Source of the DNA: Haliclona indistincta
Taxonomy: Eukaryota > Porifera > Demospongiae > Haplosclerida > Chalinidae
Length of the DNA stretch: 64,000 nucleotides
Assembly: GCA_964017065.1 (NCBI GenBank)
Contig: OZ024788.1
Location: 1,721,021-1,785,020 of the forward strand
Direction: 5' to 3'
Below, piece by piece: positions 41,190 through 57,300 of this stretch (the first letter of the stretch is position 1; the number at the start of each line of letters is the position of its first letter). Below the pieces are notes generated by a model that saw only the letters and a program-made list of their open reading frames with translations, was not told the origin of the DNA and made no database searches. The position numbers and the translations under genes are program-made.

Positions 41190-41759
41190 CATGAGGATCA
41201 GATGTCTGCCGGCAGCTTCAAGAGGGAGGGACTTGACCCAATTATGCATCCCAGTCCATTACAAGTGTTATCATTCTCTCCATGAGTGCTGGCTAGTTGT
41301 GCTGGAGGAGGAGGGTTTGAGGAGGGTCAGTGAGTCACATATGTTGATTGGTGAGTTGCGGTGCTCTTTGATCGTAGTCATCATCACTGAATCTGTGGAA
41401 ACAAGTAATGACATGCCGCAACCAGAGGTTGTGAATAACTCACTAAACCCCACCTACTGATACATATTGTACACACTCATCTCTCACGTGATCCTGTTTT
41501 CCTCTCGAATGTTCCATTGCGGCTGATGCAAACTGGTTTGACCAGTTTTCCTATCGCGGCCTCTCCCCGGTAAAGTCCCGGCTCAGACTGAAGTATGGAG
41601 CTACAATACAGAAAGAGGTTTATCGGCAATGAACCTCATTAAAGATTGAAAAGTGAGGACTCGTATAAAAGGAACCACTCTGACTATAATTATTATCATC
41701 TAGCAAGTGAACCCTTACTTTACAAGTGTTTCAATCCACCAGACAGTGACACTCAAGAG
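41190..41759 (+). promoter_or_regulatory. Invariant block, unit 1: promoter and leader exon of a mini Cys/His gene
   Basis: From 'atgaggatcagatgtctgcc' to the leader-exon donor at 41759 this block is almost identical to 51026-51601 and 58730-59311. It contains an E-box CACGTG (41485-41490), a palindrome with AAACTGGT and ACCAGTTT halves (41530-41549), a TATA box (41664-41671) and a 5' exon ending 'cactcaagag' before gtgagg. An 89-residue frame at 41191-41460 is open in all three copies. It has no signature, and the conservation is not limited to codons, so I do not call it a gene. Confidence 0.7.
41664..41671 (+). promoter_or_regulatory. TATA box, unit 1 mini Cys/His gene
   Basis: TATAAAAG in 'gactcgtataaaagg', about 30 bp before the likely leader-exon start and conserved in all three units. 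Confidence 0.7.
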
Positions 41760-42387
41760 GTGAGGATTGAGCTAGGGCTAAATAACTATTTCACTGTTCT
41801 ACAATAACAAATGTGCTGCCAAAATTATTTCGATGACATACTAGCATTATACACCTTTTAGCCGCATGTCTACCCGAGTATATAATCGTATAACTTAAAT
41901 GCAGCATGCAACATGTACAATAGCTAGCTATTCGTGTTGGCACAATTATGGTGGATATCTCATTTTTTAGGAGCTTCACCATCTATAGGACATTATTGGG
42001 TTTTATCATTACGCATGTCACAAATTAAAATTAATCATCATCATAGTAGTTTTATAATCCTATACTTTTGCTTCTGTAAGTTCTAATAACAATGTAATTG
42101 GCATTAATTTTGGTCATGATTCTCGATACTGTTATAGAATGAGAATCATGCATTAGCTGTAGACCACATACTAAGCTATTTTTAGCTGTTAGTACTAGTA
42201 GCTGTTAAATTTAATTGTTACATACAAGTGAAAGATTCCAGTGAACAGTTGTATACTCCATAAATTAATAACAATTATGCTGTTATACCTTGACATGCAT
42301 GCACGCTATATATTGCGACTTGCGTGGAAAGTCTTTGGGTACATTCCGATATTAATTACAGTCTTTTATATAATATTGCAGAACATC

Positions 42388-42537
42388 ATGACAAAATGCG
42401 AAAAGAAAGGAGGTTGTTGTAAACAAGGTACCGAAAGACCCATGCATTGGCAGTGTTGTAAGAAACACCATATTTGTGGTGATCACTATGACTCTAATGC
42501 TTCAAACTGTCCTGTTGATGGTAAACCAAGAAGGTAA
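42388..42537 (+). CDS. Mini Cys/His-rich RING-like protein, unit 1 (49 residues)
   Basis: The coding exon follows an acceptor 'attgcag' ending at 42381; the untranslated leader exon is at about 41695-41759. The protein has Cys4, Cys10/11, Cys23, His27, Cys30, His33, Cys41 and Asp44. The spacing C-x3-H-x2-C-x2-H then x7 and C-P-V-D matches the four other family members in this window, with Asp replacing the final His. It is basic at the C-terminus (GKPRR). It has no signal peptide or membrane segment, so it is probably intracellular and zinc-binding. AATAAA at 42819-42824. It converges on the channel gene that ends at 42875. Family function unknown. Confidence 0.7.
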   Translation: MTKCEKKGGCCKQGTERPMHWQCCKKHHICGDHYDSNASNCPVDGKPRR

Positions 42538-42874
42538 CAATGAGACACCTTGAGAATCACAAACCGTAGGTTTGCCGGAACAAATTATTAGTCCAGGCTT
42601 CAAGTGTGTAACTATTAAAAATAATTTTACTGTATTACCTTGTTATAATAATTATTATTATTAATCATTGTTATTATTAATTCTGGGATACCTGCTGCAC
42701 TGTAGCTACTGCTTGATGTAGTGCACATGCAATTCAACCTGTCCAGTTAGGCAAGATAAGTCGAGGATGGTTAAGTTAAATTAGTTGGTGCTCCTTTTTC
42801 AAAAATTTTTTGTAATTGAATAAATTTTGTCAGCAAAACATATTTTACGAACTGTGAGATCATTATTTTAAAAA

Positions 42875-47726
<4,852 letters not shown>

Positions 47727-47869
47727 ATGATCGGCTTCTGCTCTCCAGAGGACCGCCCGCGGGAACAACTTAGGGCGTTCCTTTCTTCGCGAGTCTGGGA
47801 ACGCCCCTCTGGCTACTATAGAGGCGTGCACTCTGAAGAGAGTGACGACTCGATCTCCTATCCTCAAGG

Positions 47870-49330
47870 GCCTAAAGACGAGTCAGTCATTGTGCGCGCA
47901 TTCCGATTGAACTTTAGGGAATTGGCAAATCTATTAATAGATCCGAACGAGGCAGCACTAGCTCTGTACGTGAAGGAGTTGATCCATGTGATCTCTTGCA
48001 AATTTGATGCTCTCAAGATTCTCTCTGTTCTTGATAAGCACATTCCTCCAGTATCTGATGGCGGTGTCATTGCTAGGATAAAATAGAACCTGGGGACGAG
48101 GCTAGGACACGTCGAGAATCAAGGAGGTGAGTAGTAAATTTGTAGTAGCTGTGATAAAGCGAGTGATAAAATAATGTACTACAACACAGGGAAATTTCTT
48201 CAGCCACCACCCCTGCTGCTTCAAGACCAAAACTCATAGGTGAGTCAGTGCTGGATGTACATATAACGATAAAAATCGATGTTACACCCATTTTTGATTG
48301 GCACAAATTTTGCAAAAGATTGCATTGCTAAATGACCTGGTTGGCACAAATTCGAGATGCCAGCAGCTTGTCTTGGTCCCATCCAAGACAAGCGAAACAC
48401 CACCACTGGTGAGAAAGATAAACTTGAGTTACTGTTTTTTAACTTCTTTTTATCTCTCACTCACTCACTCTCACTCTCTCTCACTCACTCTCACTCACTC
48501 TCACTCACTCACTCACTCACTCACTCACTCACTCACTCACTCACTCACTCACTCACTCACTCACTCTCACTCACTCTCACTCACTCACTCACTCACTCAC
48601 TCACTCACTCACTCACTCACTCACTCTCACTCACTCTCACTCACTCACTCACTCACTCTCACTCACTCTCACTCACTCACTCACTCACTCTCACTCACTC
48701 TCACTCACTCACTCTCACTCACTCACTCACTCACTCACTCACTCACTCACTCACTCACTCACTCACTCACTCTCACTCACTCTCTCTCACTCTCTCTCAC
48801 TCTCACTCACTCTCACTCACTCTCACTCACTCTCACTCACTCTCACTCACTCACTCACTCACTCACTCACTCACTCACTCACTCACTCACTCACTCACTC
48901 ACTCACTCACTCACTCACTCACTCTCACTCACTCACTCACTCTCACTCACTCACTCACTCACTCACTCACTCACTCACTCACTCTCACTCACTCACTCTC
49001 ATTCACTCTCACTCACTCACTCTCACACTCTCTCACTCTCACACTCTCACACTCTCACTCTCACTCTCACACTCTCTCTTTCTCTCTTCACTCTCTCACT
49101 CTCTCTCCAGCAAATATTCTGCTCAGTAAGCTCTATTCTTTCTTCTGTTTCTGTCATATGCTCTATATATGACCGATCAGTGACATGTCTCACATGTTTC
49201 ACAGGTTCGTTTCTGTTGAACGGTGAGTAATTTGACCACTTACTAACATTTTAGATTATTTTATTACTAGCATGTTTAAATTGGAGATTGAGAAATGACT
49301 TCAGGAGAGAGAGCAATTCAGTGTGGTCCT
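47870..49330 (+). pseudogene. Inverted relic of the death-fold/channel family
   Basis: On the plus strand, head-to-head with unit 1, pieces of the family occur in gene order. A death-fold exon at about 47870-48086 has an AFRLNFRELANLL phrase, then PNEAALALY, and ends GVIARIK followed by TAG; its centre is deleted. An exon-8-like piece at about 48360-48408 carries LGPIQDKRN followed by a gtgaga donor. After a TCAC microsatellite intron comes exon-9-like ANILLSKLYS (about 49111-49170) and its tail FVSVER with a gtgagt donor (to 49223). An exon-10-like MFKLEIEK follows from about 49270, then an in-frame TGA. The alpha/beta and channel exons are missing. Confidence 0.7.
48452..49110 (+). repeat. 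(TCAC)n microsatellite, ~660 bp
   Basis: Long TCAC/TCTC array occupying the intron of the inverted relic at the same position where the intact paralogues carry (GA)n arrays. It ends in 'ctctccag', a 3' splice site. Long Ser/Leu/Thr/His frames through it are artefacts. Confidence 0.95.
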
Positions 49331-50339
49331 CTACATGAAGTGAAACTTTCCGTTTTAAAAATTACAGTATTCGTCATCAACTCTATCATTATACATGTGT
49401 AGAGGACAATGGGTTTCTTCAAGTTGATAATGAATTGGTTAATTATTTTTATTACATTGTATTATTATGAGAAATTTATGGTGTGGCAATTCCAGCCATT
49501 TCTACCATTTCTTCGATACTATTTCAGTTCGGGGCTATTGCATAACAGCTGCGCTACAACAGATCATGTCTGGGAGTCATCAATCCATGCTATCTATGAG
49601 GGGTGTGGCTAATAACACGCAACAATAAACGATTAAAGCTGCCCATCAACTTAATGGAACATAATTATTCATCAGTGAAAACAAAAATTACGAGAGAAAC
49701 AAAATAGTACTAACTAAATCAAAAGGATGTGATGATGTCTAAAATCTATTACTGACCGTAAAAGTAACATCAACAGCTGGTTTAAAGGAATGTTGCATCC
49801 CATTTTTAGTGGCTGTAGGCAGGGATAGGGTTTACAACAGCATTGGTGAACATACAACCTGCATTGCTATTATTAGTTAGCATACAGCCTCCACTGGTGT
49901 TGGCTATTGGCTAGTCAATCAAGTTCTGCAATTGTTGTGGTAGACTTTGGACTTCCCTACATACGTTAAAATTTTTGGGGACATGCATGTAGTAGATCTA
50001 GCACTTACCTAGCACCTACCTGTAAGTATGTACTGATATTATCCGTAAAAGATCTTTTTATTATTAATAGCTACATGTGTACATTACCTGTAAGATTTTT
50101 TCAATAGCTAAAACAGACTGAATACAGAACTACCTAATATTTCTTAGAAACTACCTCATACACTTACGTAGTTGCAGCACACCATACAGCTGTTCTCTCT
50201 AGTTGTTAGTAATCTGATGAAGTTGTTAATTTTTCCTGAGGGTATAAAAGAAGTCAACCGGCCAGATGAAACCAGCAGATTGCTGATTGTTTTAGAGAGC
50301 TAACTTAACCAAGTCAAGTAGGACGTTATGCAGCAGTTA
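49331..50339. other. Intergenic between the relic and unit 2
   Basis: No gene supported. About 49710-49810 contains a diverged half-copy of the inverted-repeat arm seen at 4861-5013 ('aaatcaaaaggatg', later 'agtggctgt'). A repeated 'cctgtaagtatg' and 'acctgtaaga' region near 50020-50095 has no recognisable function. Confidence 0.5.
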
Positions 50340-50590
50340 GCAGCACTTCAATAGGACTGGAGCTGAACTACATGACTGCTCTGAAGCGGCAGAAAGCTCG
50401 AGTTACCAAGATGAGACAGTGTATGACAGCAGCCAGTGTCATTCAGAGAGCATGGCGGAGACACAAAACCAGAACAAAACTAAACTATCTACTTTTAAAA
50501 ACAGACAATAATGTTGTAACAGTGCATTATAATCAAGAGTTCTTGTCATGGCTTCAAGACATTATAGACAAAATAAACTTTTCTCAGTGA
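50340..50590 (+). pseudogene. Duplicated last-exon fragment of the KIF6-like kinesin, unit 2
   Basis: Matches kinesin exon 11 from the residues LNYMTALKRQKARVTKM through the IQ motif (AASVIQRAWRRHKTR), but has no upstream kinesin exons. It lacks the 4-base deletion found in the main gene at about 40655. The frame therefore continues for about 30 more residues (NNVVTVHYNQEFLSWLQD and on to NFSQ) and stops at 50588-50590. It is the better guide to the ancestral kinesin C-terminus. There is no sign that it is expressed on its own. Confidence 0.8.
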
Positions 50591-51025
50591 TGGTAGACAC
50601 ATGTTGGCTTCTATAGACAAGCAGGCTGGATAAGATTATTCATGACAATGCATTTGTGCTCAGGGTTATTAAATTTATTCAGGTTTGCCGTGTGTGCATA
50701 CGTCACTGAATTATTTGACCAACCACACCTCCTAAATAACACAGATCTGAATGCAGTAACTATCATTCAAGAACGACACACAATTTTGACATTACAGATG
50801 AAAATTAAATCTCTATTATGCATTATGAAATAAAAAATATTAGTTAATACTGTATGAAAATGGTAACTTATAATTATAGCACTGCTGCATAAAAATTAAT
50901 GCACATAGGATTGTAAGTGCATGATTAACTATACAACTCAACTGCTCGGAATGGTTATGACAAGAAGATACAGAGATTCATCATTCACTGGAGTACCTCT
51001 CTATGGGTTCCTGTGGAATGCTTAC
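50591..51025. other. Duplicated kinesin 3' flank, unit 2
   Basis: Collinear with about 40755-41189 with scattered substitutions and indels; no gene seen. Confidence 0.6.
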
Positions 51026-51601
51026 ATGAGGATCAGATGTCTGCCGGCAGCTTCAAGAGGGAGGGACTTGACCCAATTATGCATCCCAGTCCATTACAAG
51101 TGTTATCATTCTCTCCATGAGTGCTGGCTAGTTGTGCTGGAGGAGGAGGGTTTGAGGAGGGTCAGTGAGTCACATATGTTGATTGGTGAGTTGCGGTGCT
51201 CTTTGATCGTAGTCATCATCACTGAATCTGTGGAAACAAGTAATGACATGCCGCAACCAGAGGTTGTGACTAACTCACTAAACCCCACCTACTGACACAT
51301 ATTGTACACACTCATCTCTCACGTGATCCTGTTTTTCTCTCGAATATTCCATTGCGGCTGATGCAAACTGGTTTAACCAGTTTTCCTATCGCTGCCTTCC
51401 CCCGGTAAAGTCCCGGCTCTGACTGAAGTATGGAACTACAATACAGAAAGAGATTTATCGGCAATGAACCTCATTAAAGTTTGAAAGGTGAGGACTCGTA
51501 TAAAAGGGTCAACCTAACAATTGTGAGTCAATCTCGCAAGTGAACCCTTAACTTACAAGTGCTTTTACTTCATCAGGCGGTGACACTCAAGAAAGTTGAG
51601 G
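51026..51601 (+). promoter_or_regulatory. Invariant block, unit 2: promoter and leader exon
   Basis: Nearly identical to 41190-41759 and 58730-59311. E-box CACGTG at 51320-51325; AAACTGG...CCAGTTTT palindrome at 51365-51384; TATA box at 51499-51506; leader exon ends near 51601 ('gaaagttgag' before gtgaga). Its leader has a 7-base insertion relative to unit 1. Confidence 0.7.
51499..51506 (+). promoter_or_regulatory. TATA box, unit 2 mini Cys/His gene(s)
   Basis: TATAAAAG in 'gactcgtataaaaggg'. It is the only TATA/leader seen ahead of the three coding exons at 51772, 52129 and 52612. Confidence 0.7.
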
Positions 51602-51771
51602 TGAGAGTTGGAGTGTGTTGAGTAAAATCGCTTTGTAGAAAGTGTTAGGATAACAATGATGCCTGATAAGTTCATATCTCAACTTCATTTGAAGTAAAGC
51701 TTGAGCTAGATATAGCTACAGTAGAATGTATTACAATGCCCAATAACTGTACAGTGTTGTGACTGCAGATA

Positions 51772-51903
51772 ATGGGGTGTGAAGTTTCTGGTTGTTTTCG
51801 CTGTGCTTCAGAGAGAAGTGTAAATTGGAGTTGTAATACGAAGCACACTTTATGCAGCCATCACTACAATCAGAGAAAGTGTCCCATTCACAACGTGAAA
51901 TGA
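51772..51903 (+). CDS. Mini Cys/His-rich RING-like protein, unit 2 first exon (43 residues)
   Basis: An acceptor 'actgcag' precedes the ATG by three bases. The layout is Cys3-x4-Cys8-x12-Cys21-x3-His25-x2-Cys28-x2-His31-x5-Cys37-x2-His40: eight potential zinc ligands in four pairs with a Trp two residues before the third ligand. A polyadenylation-like ATTAAA lies at 52000-52005. It starts with MGCEV, as do the next two members. Probably intracellular; function unknown. Confidence 0.7.
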   Translation: MGCEVSGCFRCASERSVNWSCNTKHTLCSHHYNQRKCPIHNVK

Positions 51904-52128
51904 ACTCGCGATCTAGAATAGCCTGCGCCACCTCAAGAACCACTATATGTAGCTAGCAGTTTATATACATGTGCAGTGTTATGGTTATAGAAATATAGTA
52001 TTAAATTTTGTTTTAAGAGTGCAATATGCACACTTTGATACTGAACAAAGCGTCATTCTATAACCCCTGACTACTATAATGATTTTGATTATATTGCCAT
52101 ATTCCCCGTGATGCTATTTTTACAGAGA

Positions 52129-52254
52129 ATGGGCTGTGAAGTTTGTGGTGCCTGTGCTTCATCAAGAGGTGTTAGATGGAGTTGTGGTGTGTCTCACACT
52201 TTGTGTGACTATCACTCCAATCAAGCAAAATGCCCCATTCATAGAGTCAAATGA
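52129..52254 (+). CDS. Mini Cys/His-rich RING-like protein, unit 2 second exon (41 residues)
   Basis: The acceptor 'ttacag' lies three bases before the ATG. Ligand candidates are Cys3, Cys6/Cys9, Cys19, His23, Cys26, His29, Cys35 and His38; the first loop is shortened by two residues. AATAAA at 52346-52351. Either a separate gene or an alternative terminal exon of the transcript starting near 51530. Confidence 0.7.
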   Translation: MGCEVCGACASSRGVRWSCGVSHTLCDYHSNQAKCPIHRVK

Positions 52255-52611
52255 ACTCATCACAGCAAGCTGATCCATCCTGTGCTCTCAGTACAGTACA
52301 ATGTGTGCATATTAGTAGTTGCTGAACTTCTGTATAATCATTACAAATAAAATTTTGGAGTGCACTGATGTAAAACAATGGCGGTGAGTTCAAATTAAAA
52401 TGTCAAATTTACCGGCGTGCAGGCATAATTTTTGAATATGATTTGGTACAATGTGTCTGCGCACCTGCCCAGAATTTTGGTCTTTCATGAATAGGACCAA
52501 AATATTGTAAAACCAAATATTTTATCGATCAAGCAGCACACATGCACTACACTTCTGTGTGATACGCTAACTGTAGCAATGAAGTGCAATAACTAATTCT
52601 CATGTTGCAGA

Positions 52612-52746
52612 ATGGGCTGTGAAGTCTCCAATTGCCGAAATACAGCTTCAAAGAGAGATGTGAAATGGGGATGCAATGTGAAACACACACTGTGTGATAC
52701 ACACTACAAAAACCAGACCAAGTGCCCTATCCACAAGAAGAAATGA
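52612..52746 (+). CDS. Mini Cys/His-rich RING-like protein, unit 2 third exon (44 residues)
   Basis: The acceptor 'gttgcag' is one base before the ATG. Layout: Cys3-x4-Cys8-x12-Cys21-x3-His25-x2-Cys28-x2-His31-x6-Cys38-x2-His41, followed by Lys-rich KKK and stop. It is the cleanest example of the motif, with exactly eight Cys/His in the motif and no extra cysteine. It converges on the unit 2 channel gene, whose stop is 193 bp away. Confidence 0.75.
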   Translation: MGCEVSNCRNTASKRDVKWGCNVKHTLCDTHYKNQTKCPIHKKK

Positions 52747-52938
52747 TCACAGAGCAAAATAATGCTGCACCGAAAACTACCCTTCTAGTAATTCATACAT
52801 GCACACGCATGCAAGCACAGTTACATTCTACCCTGACACTGTTTTTCCTTTCAAGTTTGGGTGCATAAAAACTGATTGTTCAAAATATAAGTGATTATTA
52901 TTGCCAACTTGTATAAATATAAGAACATTGGGATGGAG

Positions 52939-54292
52939 TTAATTATAGTTGTTATCATAAGCATTGTCATATTCTGGAAAGACATCGTCGTAATCCATTG
53001 GCGGAGAGTAGAGTTCATGACCAAGGGCGTAGTCTTTGAATCGATACAGCTTCACTTCGAACACACACTCAAGAGGGACTGGGTCTACTAGATTGGTAGA
53101 TTCTTCTGAATCTGTTGAACCACACTGCATAGTCACTGCTCCAGATGTAGTCTTCTCAATTTTTTCCTCATCGAATGTAAACATACTAATAGAATAAAAT
53201 AATCATATTCATAGTCGCGGATCAGTTAATTTGTACTAACCGTTCAACAGGAACAAACTTGTGGAACATTTGAGTGACGTCATGGTCACCAATCTTTATC
53301 GGTCGCAGAGTGAGCATGAAACAGTTTCTCTTGAAACAGCAAGCATCGTAGAGATTATCAAGCAACATGTTTGCTACAAAGAGAGATCGAGATCGAGAGG
53401 AGGGAGAGAGAGAGAGTGAGAGAGAGAGAGAGAGAGAGGGAGGGAGGGAGATAGGGAGGGAGGGAGGGAGGGAGAGAGGGAGAGAGAGAGAGAGAGAGAG
53501 AGAGGAGAAAGGGAGAGGTAATACGGTAGAGTGAAATGACTAATGAGATTGTCTGCATACCAGTGATACAATTCTGTTTTTCTTGAATAGGACCAACAAC
53601 TATAAAACTAATGATCGTGCACTTTTCAGGGTCGTCTCTATCAGCTATTCTGTGCCAAACCAGCTCAAAGATCTCTGAATTAACCTGCAATAAGACATAT
53701 ACCATAGCACTACACAGTACAACAGAAGTGTTGATCACACAGTAACACTGACAAAGTTGATGTTTTTGAACAGTTGTGAATAAATCGTGTCGGGTAGAGC
53801 TATCCTCGCATGACTCAAGGTGTGCTGGGTGTTACTGGAAGTGACCTCTCTCCCTCGTAACTGAGATAGATAACACACTGATACCACCTGTAGGCGCAAG
53901 CACATCGTTAATCATCACAAATTTGGGGTCATCCCCAATACTACACACTGCAAACCATTTCTACACCTATAGTACACATGAAGGCTACACATGGGTGCAA
54001 CTGATAGATAACTGATGACAAATTGTACCTATGATGCAACGGAGTGGAGTAAACTGAATGAAAGTTCAAGATGCATAACATGTGTTCACTGTCAACACGA
54101 TAACTAGCAAACCTGTTTGAATGGTCTCCCAAGAGCAGGCCCGTACTCAGTGGAACCGAAATTGATTTCAAGGGCACACTCTCTGTCAGTGGGATGGACG
54201 GTGTGGTGTAGACACTGATAGATCAGCTTATGAATAGTAGGCAATGGTGGCTGTGAAGATAATATTATTATGAATACATGTACACACACACG

Positions 54293-54378
<86 letters not shown>

Positions 54379-57300
54379 ACAATGTCACCAATAATTCGTT
54401 GGTAGACTCTACGAAGCTCACGATCAATGTCACTACCAAATCTAAACTGAAAATGTCTCTCTTTCTCGTCCACGTCCTCCGCTCGATCAGAGCCATCTGA
54501 GTCAGAGAAGAAAAGACAAAACGAAACAGTAAAACTCTGGTACAGAAATTAGGTCAGAAGGTGCATATGATAACGCTATTATAATCTTGATTTTACACCA
54601 TATTTAAATTGAAAATTGTAGTAAGACGCCCTTACCTTCTCCTCTTAGGAAACCGTTTAGTTGTATATTTGTCATGAGTCGAAATATTTCAAAATGTTTT
54701 CTCAAACGAACATTAACGTGTCTACGAACATGAACATCGAGGACAGCAGCAGCCAGACCTGAGTCGATATGGTCGAGCAGCTGGAATAGAAAATCCAAGT
54801 CGCTGGCACGTGCGATATTGAAGTTATCGAACATAAAGTGTTTTGGAGAAAGATGACTGTTCGAGCAAAATTCGACAGTTTGTTTCAGATTTTTGATGGG
54901 TAGTATAAAGAACCATCCAAAGCTGTAGACAATGGAGGCAAGAGAGATGAAGAGAATGAAGCAGTTTGCTGCCCACACACTACCAAGATTCTGTAGCTGA
55001 GGGTGGAAACAGTCGATGAATGGAGGAGAGTCTTTGAGAATGTCACAATCGTCTCGTGATAGACAATGTCCACTAGGAAGAACTGACTTGGGACACTTGA
55101 ATCGTGAATCATGACCAAAGAACAGCATGAGTGTTGAAGCACTACACATGGTCCATAAGATGAGGTGTAGAACAATCTTCATAACATATAGCCTCACTAG
55201 TTCTCGGGTCTTGCTAAACTGCTCATCAAGATTAGCCACAGCTTCGAAAGCCTCTAGTTCACACTCTCCTTCTGCTGTGAATGGATGTCGATTGAACCTC
55301 TGTAGAGCACTGAAGAAGAACTGGACGTGCCATTTGGAGTAAGAGTACCACAGATACTGAGGCAGTAGTAGAACGATACTTTGCAGAAAGACAAACAGTG
55401 GATAGTATGACCAACGAGAGAGAGATTGCAGACAAGCACTGTTTACGAATGAGCTACTGAGGTGAGGAGGAGAGTCACAAACCACTTCACCATTACCACT
55501 ATAGTATACTGCTAGAAGAGACAACACTAATAAAGCCAATGATGACCAGGTAAGCAACCTCTCCCATGGGAAATCTTGAACCAGTTCAACTGGACTGCTG
55601 TCACTTGTGACTACATTCACTTGAGGCAGTTTTGATACATCAGGTAAAGAAGGACTGGCAGTTTCTTCTTGACTATTTTGAACTGCCGGTTCTTTGGGCT
55701 GGGTTTCAGTCTCCTCAGTATGTGTAGGAAGTTGTCTCACCTGTGAAGAACTAGTTCTTGTGCGATGTGAAATAGAACCAGTGCTTGCGTGTGTCATACC
55801 AAGAACACTCTCTTTAGATTTTGTCAACACCTGAAGAAAAGAATTTTATAATAAGTACAGTCAATGATAACGTTAGTGTAATGTAACCCAATAAGTTTAC
55901 ATAACCACAATTGTGGGAATTAGTCAACCTCAGAGTCCATGTAGGTGTTGAGCTGTTTGTGCACTGTGTGCAGTGCAAAGGGGCTGAAGCAACCCCTTGA
56001 GTCCAACTTTTCAAAAAATGAAGAGGCTCGGCACTATATTTGCTACTTATAGCGACAGTGGTTTATGTCTGAGCGATGTAGTGTGCTATGACAAACGATC
56101 GCGAAGTGACCAAAATCGTGAATGGTCATGAGTATTACTGACTCGCTATGCGCTTCACGCCGCCTCTTTTTTCCAAATCCTGGATCCGCGCCGGTGCGTG
56201 TGTGGTGTGTGTGAGCTGTTACCTCTTGTGTTGCAGTGGTAGTCGTAGTTATGTCAAATATCACTGTTCCACCAACTTCTAACAATGTGACCTTCTTTTC
56301 TATAGCTATTTGTCGCTGTTCTTCAGCCATTTGTATCAGAGCACCCTCCAAGCGTTCAGGAGCCCAGCATGTGAAGCACACACAACCTCTGTTCACCACA
56401 TCAAGATCAATCCATCGACTCAGCCCGGGAAATACTTCCCGTACAAGAGAGCGAAACTCAGTTAGTGTCGCCTCGTGCTCAGCCCATTCCACTTTTAGTC
56501 TTATCACTGTTCTTGGTAAGTCAGAGTCGCTAGATTGGTGACGAAGTAGTTCTGTTCTCACTACACCTGCAAATTCTTCATTTAAAAGCCGAGTGTTGAA
56601 TCTCTCTTCACTCTTTTCAAACTTCTCAATTGCTTCAGTTATTTCTGGAATATCTAGTTCATCTGCAAGTGATCCTATCAAGAAATAGTTTGTTACGGTG
56701 CATCTGGGCGAGATAAAGTCTTCAAAAACCTCTTCTAAAGAGTTAGCAGCAGAAAGACGTTCACGAGAGATCTCTTCACGATAAGAAATAAGAAGACGCT
56801 CCTTCAATTCACTGATATCTACGTCCTTTCGTTTAAGATGCCGTTTAGCAACCATCATCAATGATGCAAAGCGCTGTTTTAGAAGAGAGAATTCACTGCT
56901 CACGCGCCTTGTGACATCAAGCCCTAGAAAGACACATTAAACAGCTGAAACACAGGACAAGAGTTGGTTACATGTACAGTGGAACTTCTCTAAGGCGGAC
57001 ACCATTGAGACATACAATAATCGACTACTATAGAGAGGGTGTCCTCTGGTCAGGGGTTTATTATATATTAATGAATCAGTTCATACAGGCATATTCCACG
57101 AACAATGCTCAAAATTGGGAAGAGTGTATATACCCATGAACACGCTCTGTCAAAGCACATATTGTCTAAACATGACAGCTTAGCTGTGTTAGTCAAGCAC
57201 GTGCAGTAAATCTGTTTCTTACGTATCATTCTTGGTCGATTTGATCTAGGGCTCCCAGCAGTATAGTCCATTTCTTCCTCGCTGCTACCTGTACAACAAA

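Noticed and set aside
48298..49230. Long Ser/Leu/Thr/His protein on the plus strand
   Set aside because: Produced by the TCAC array; the informative parts are the short exon relics at its two ends.
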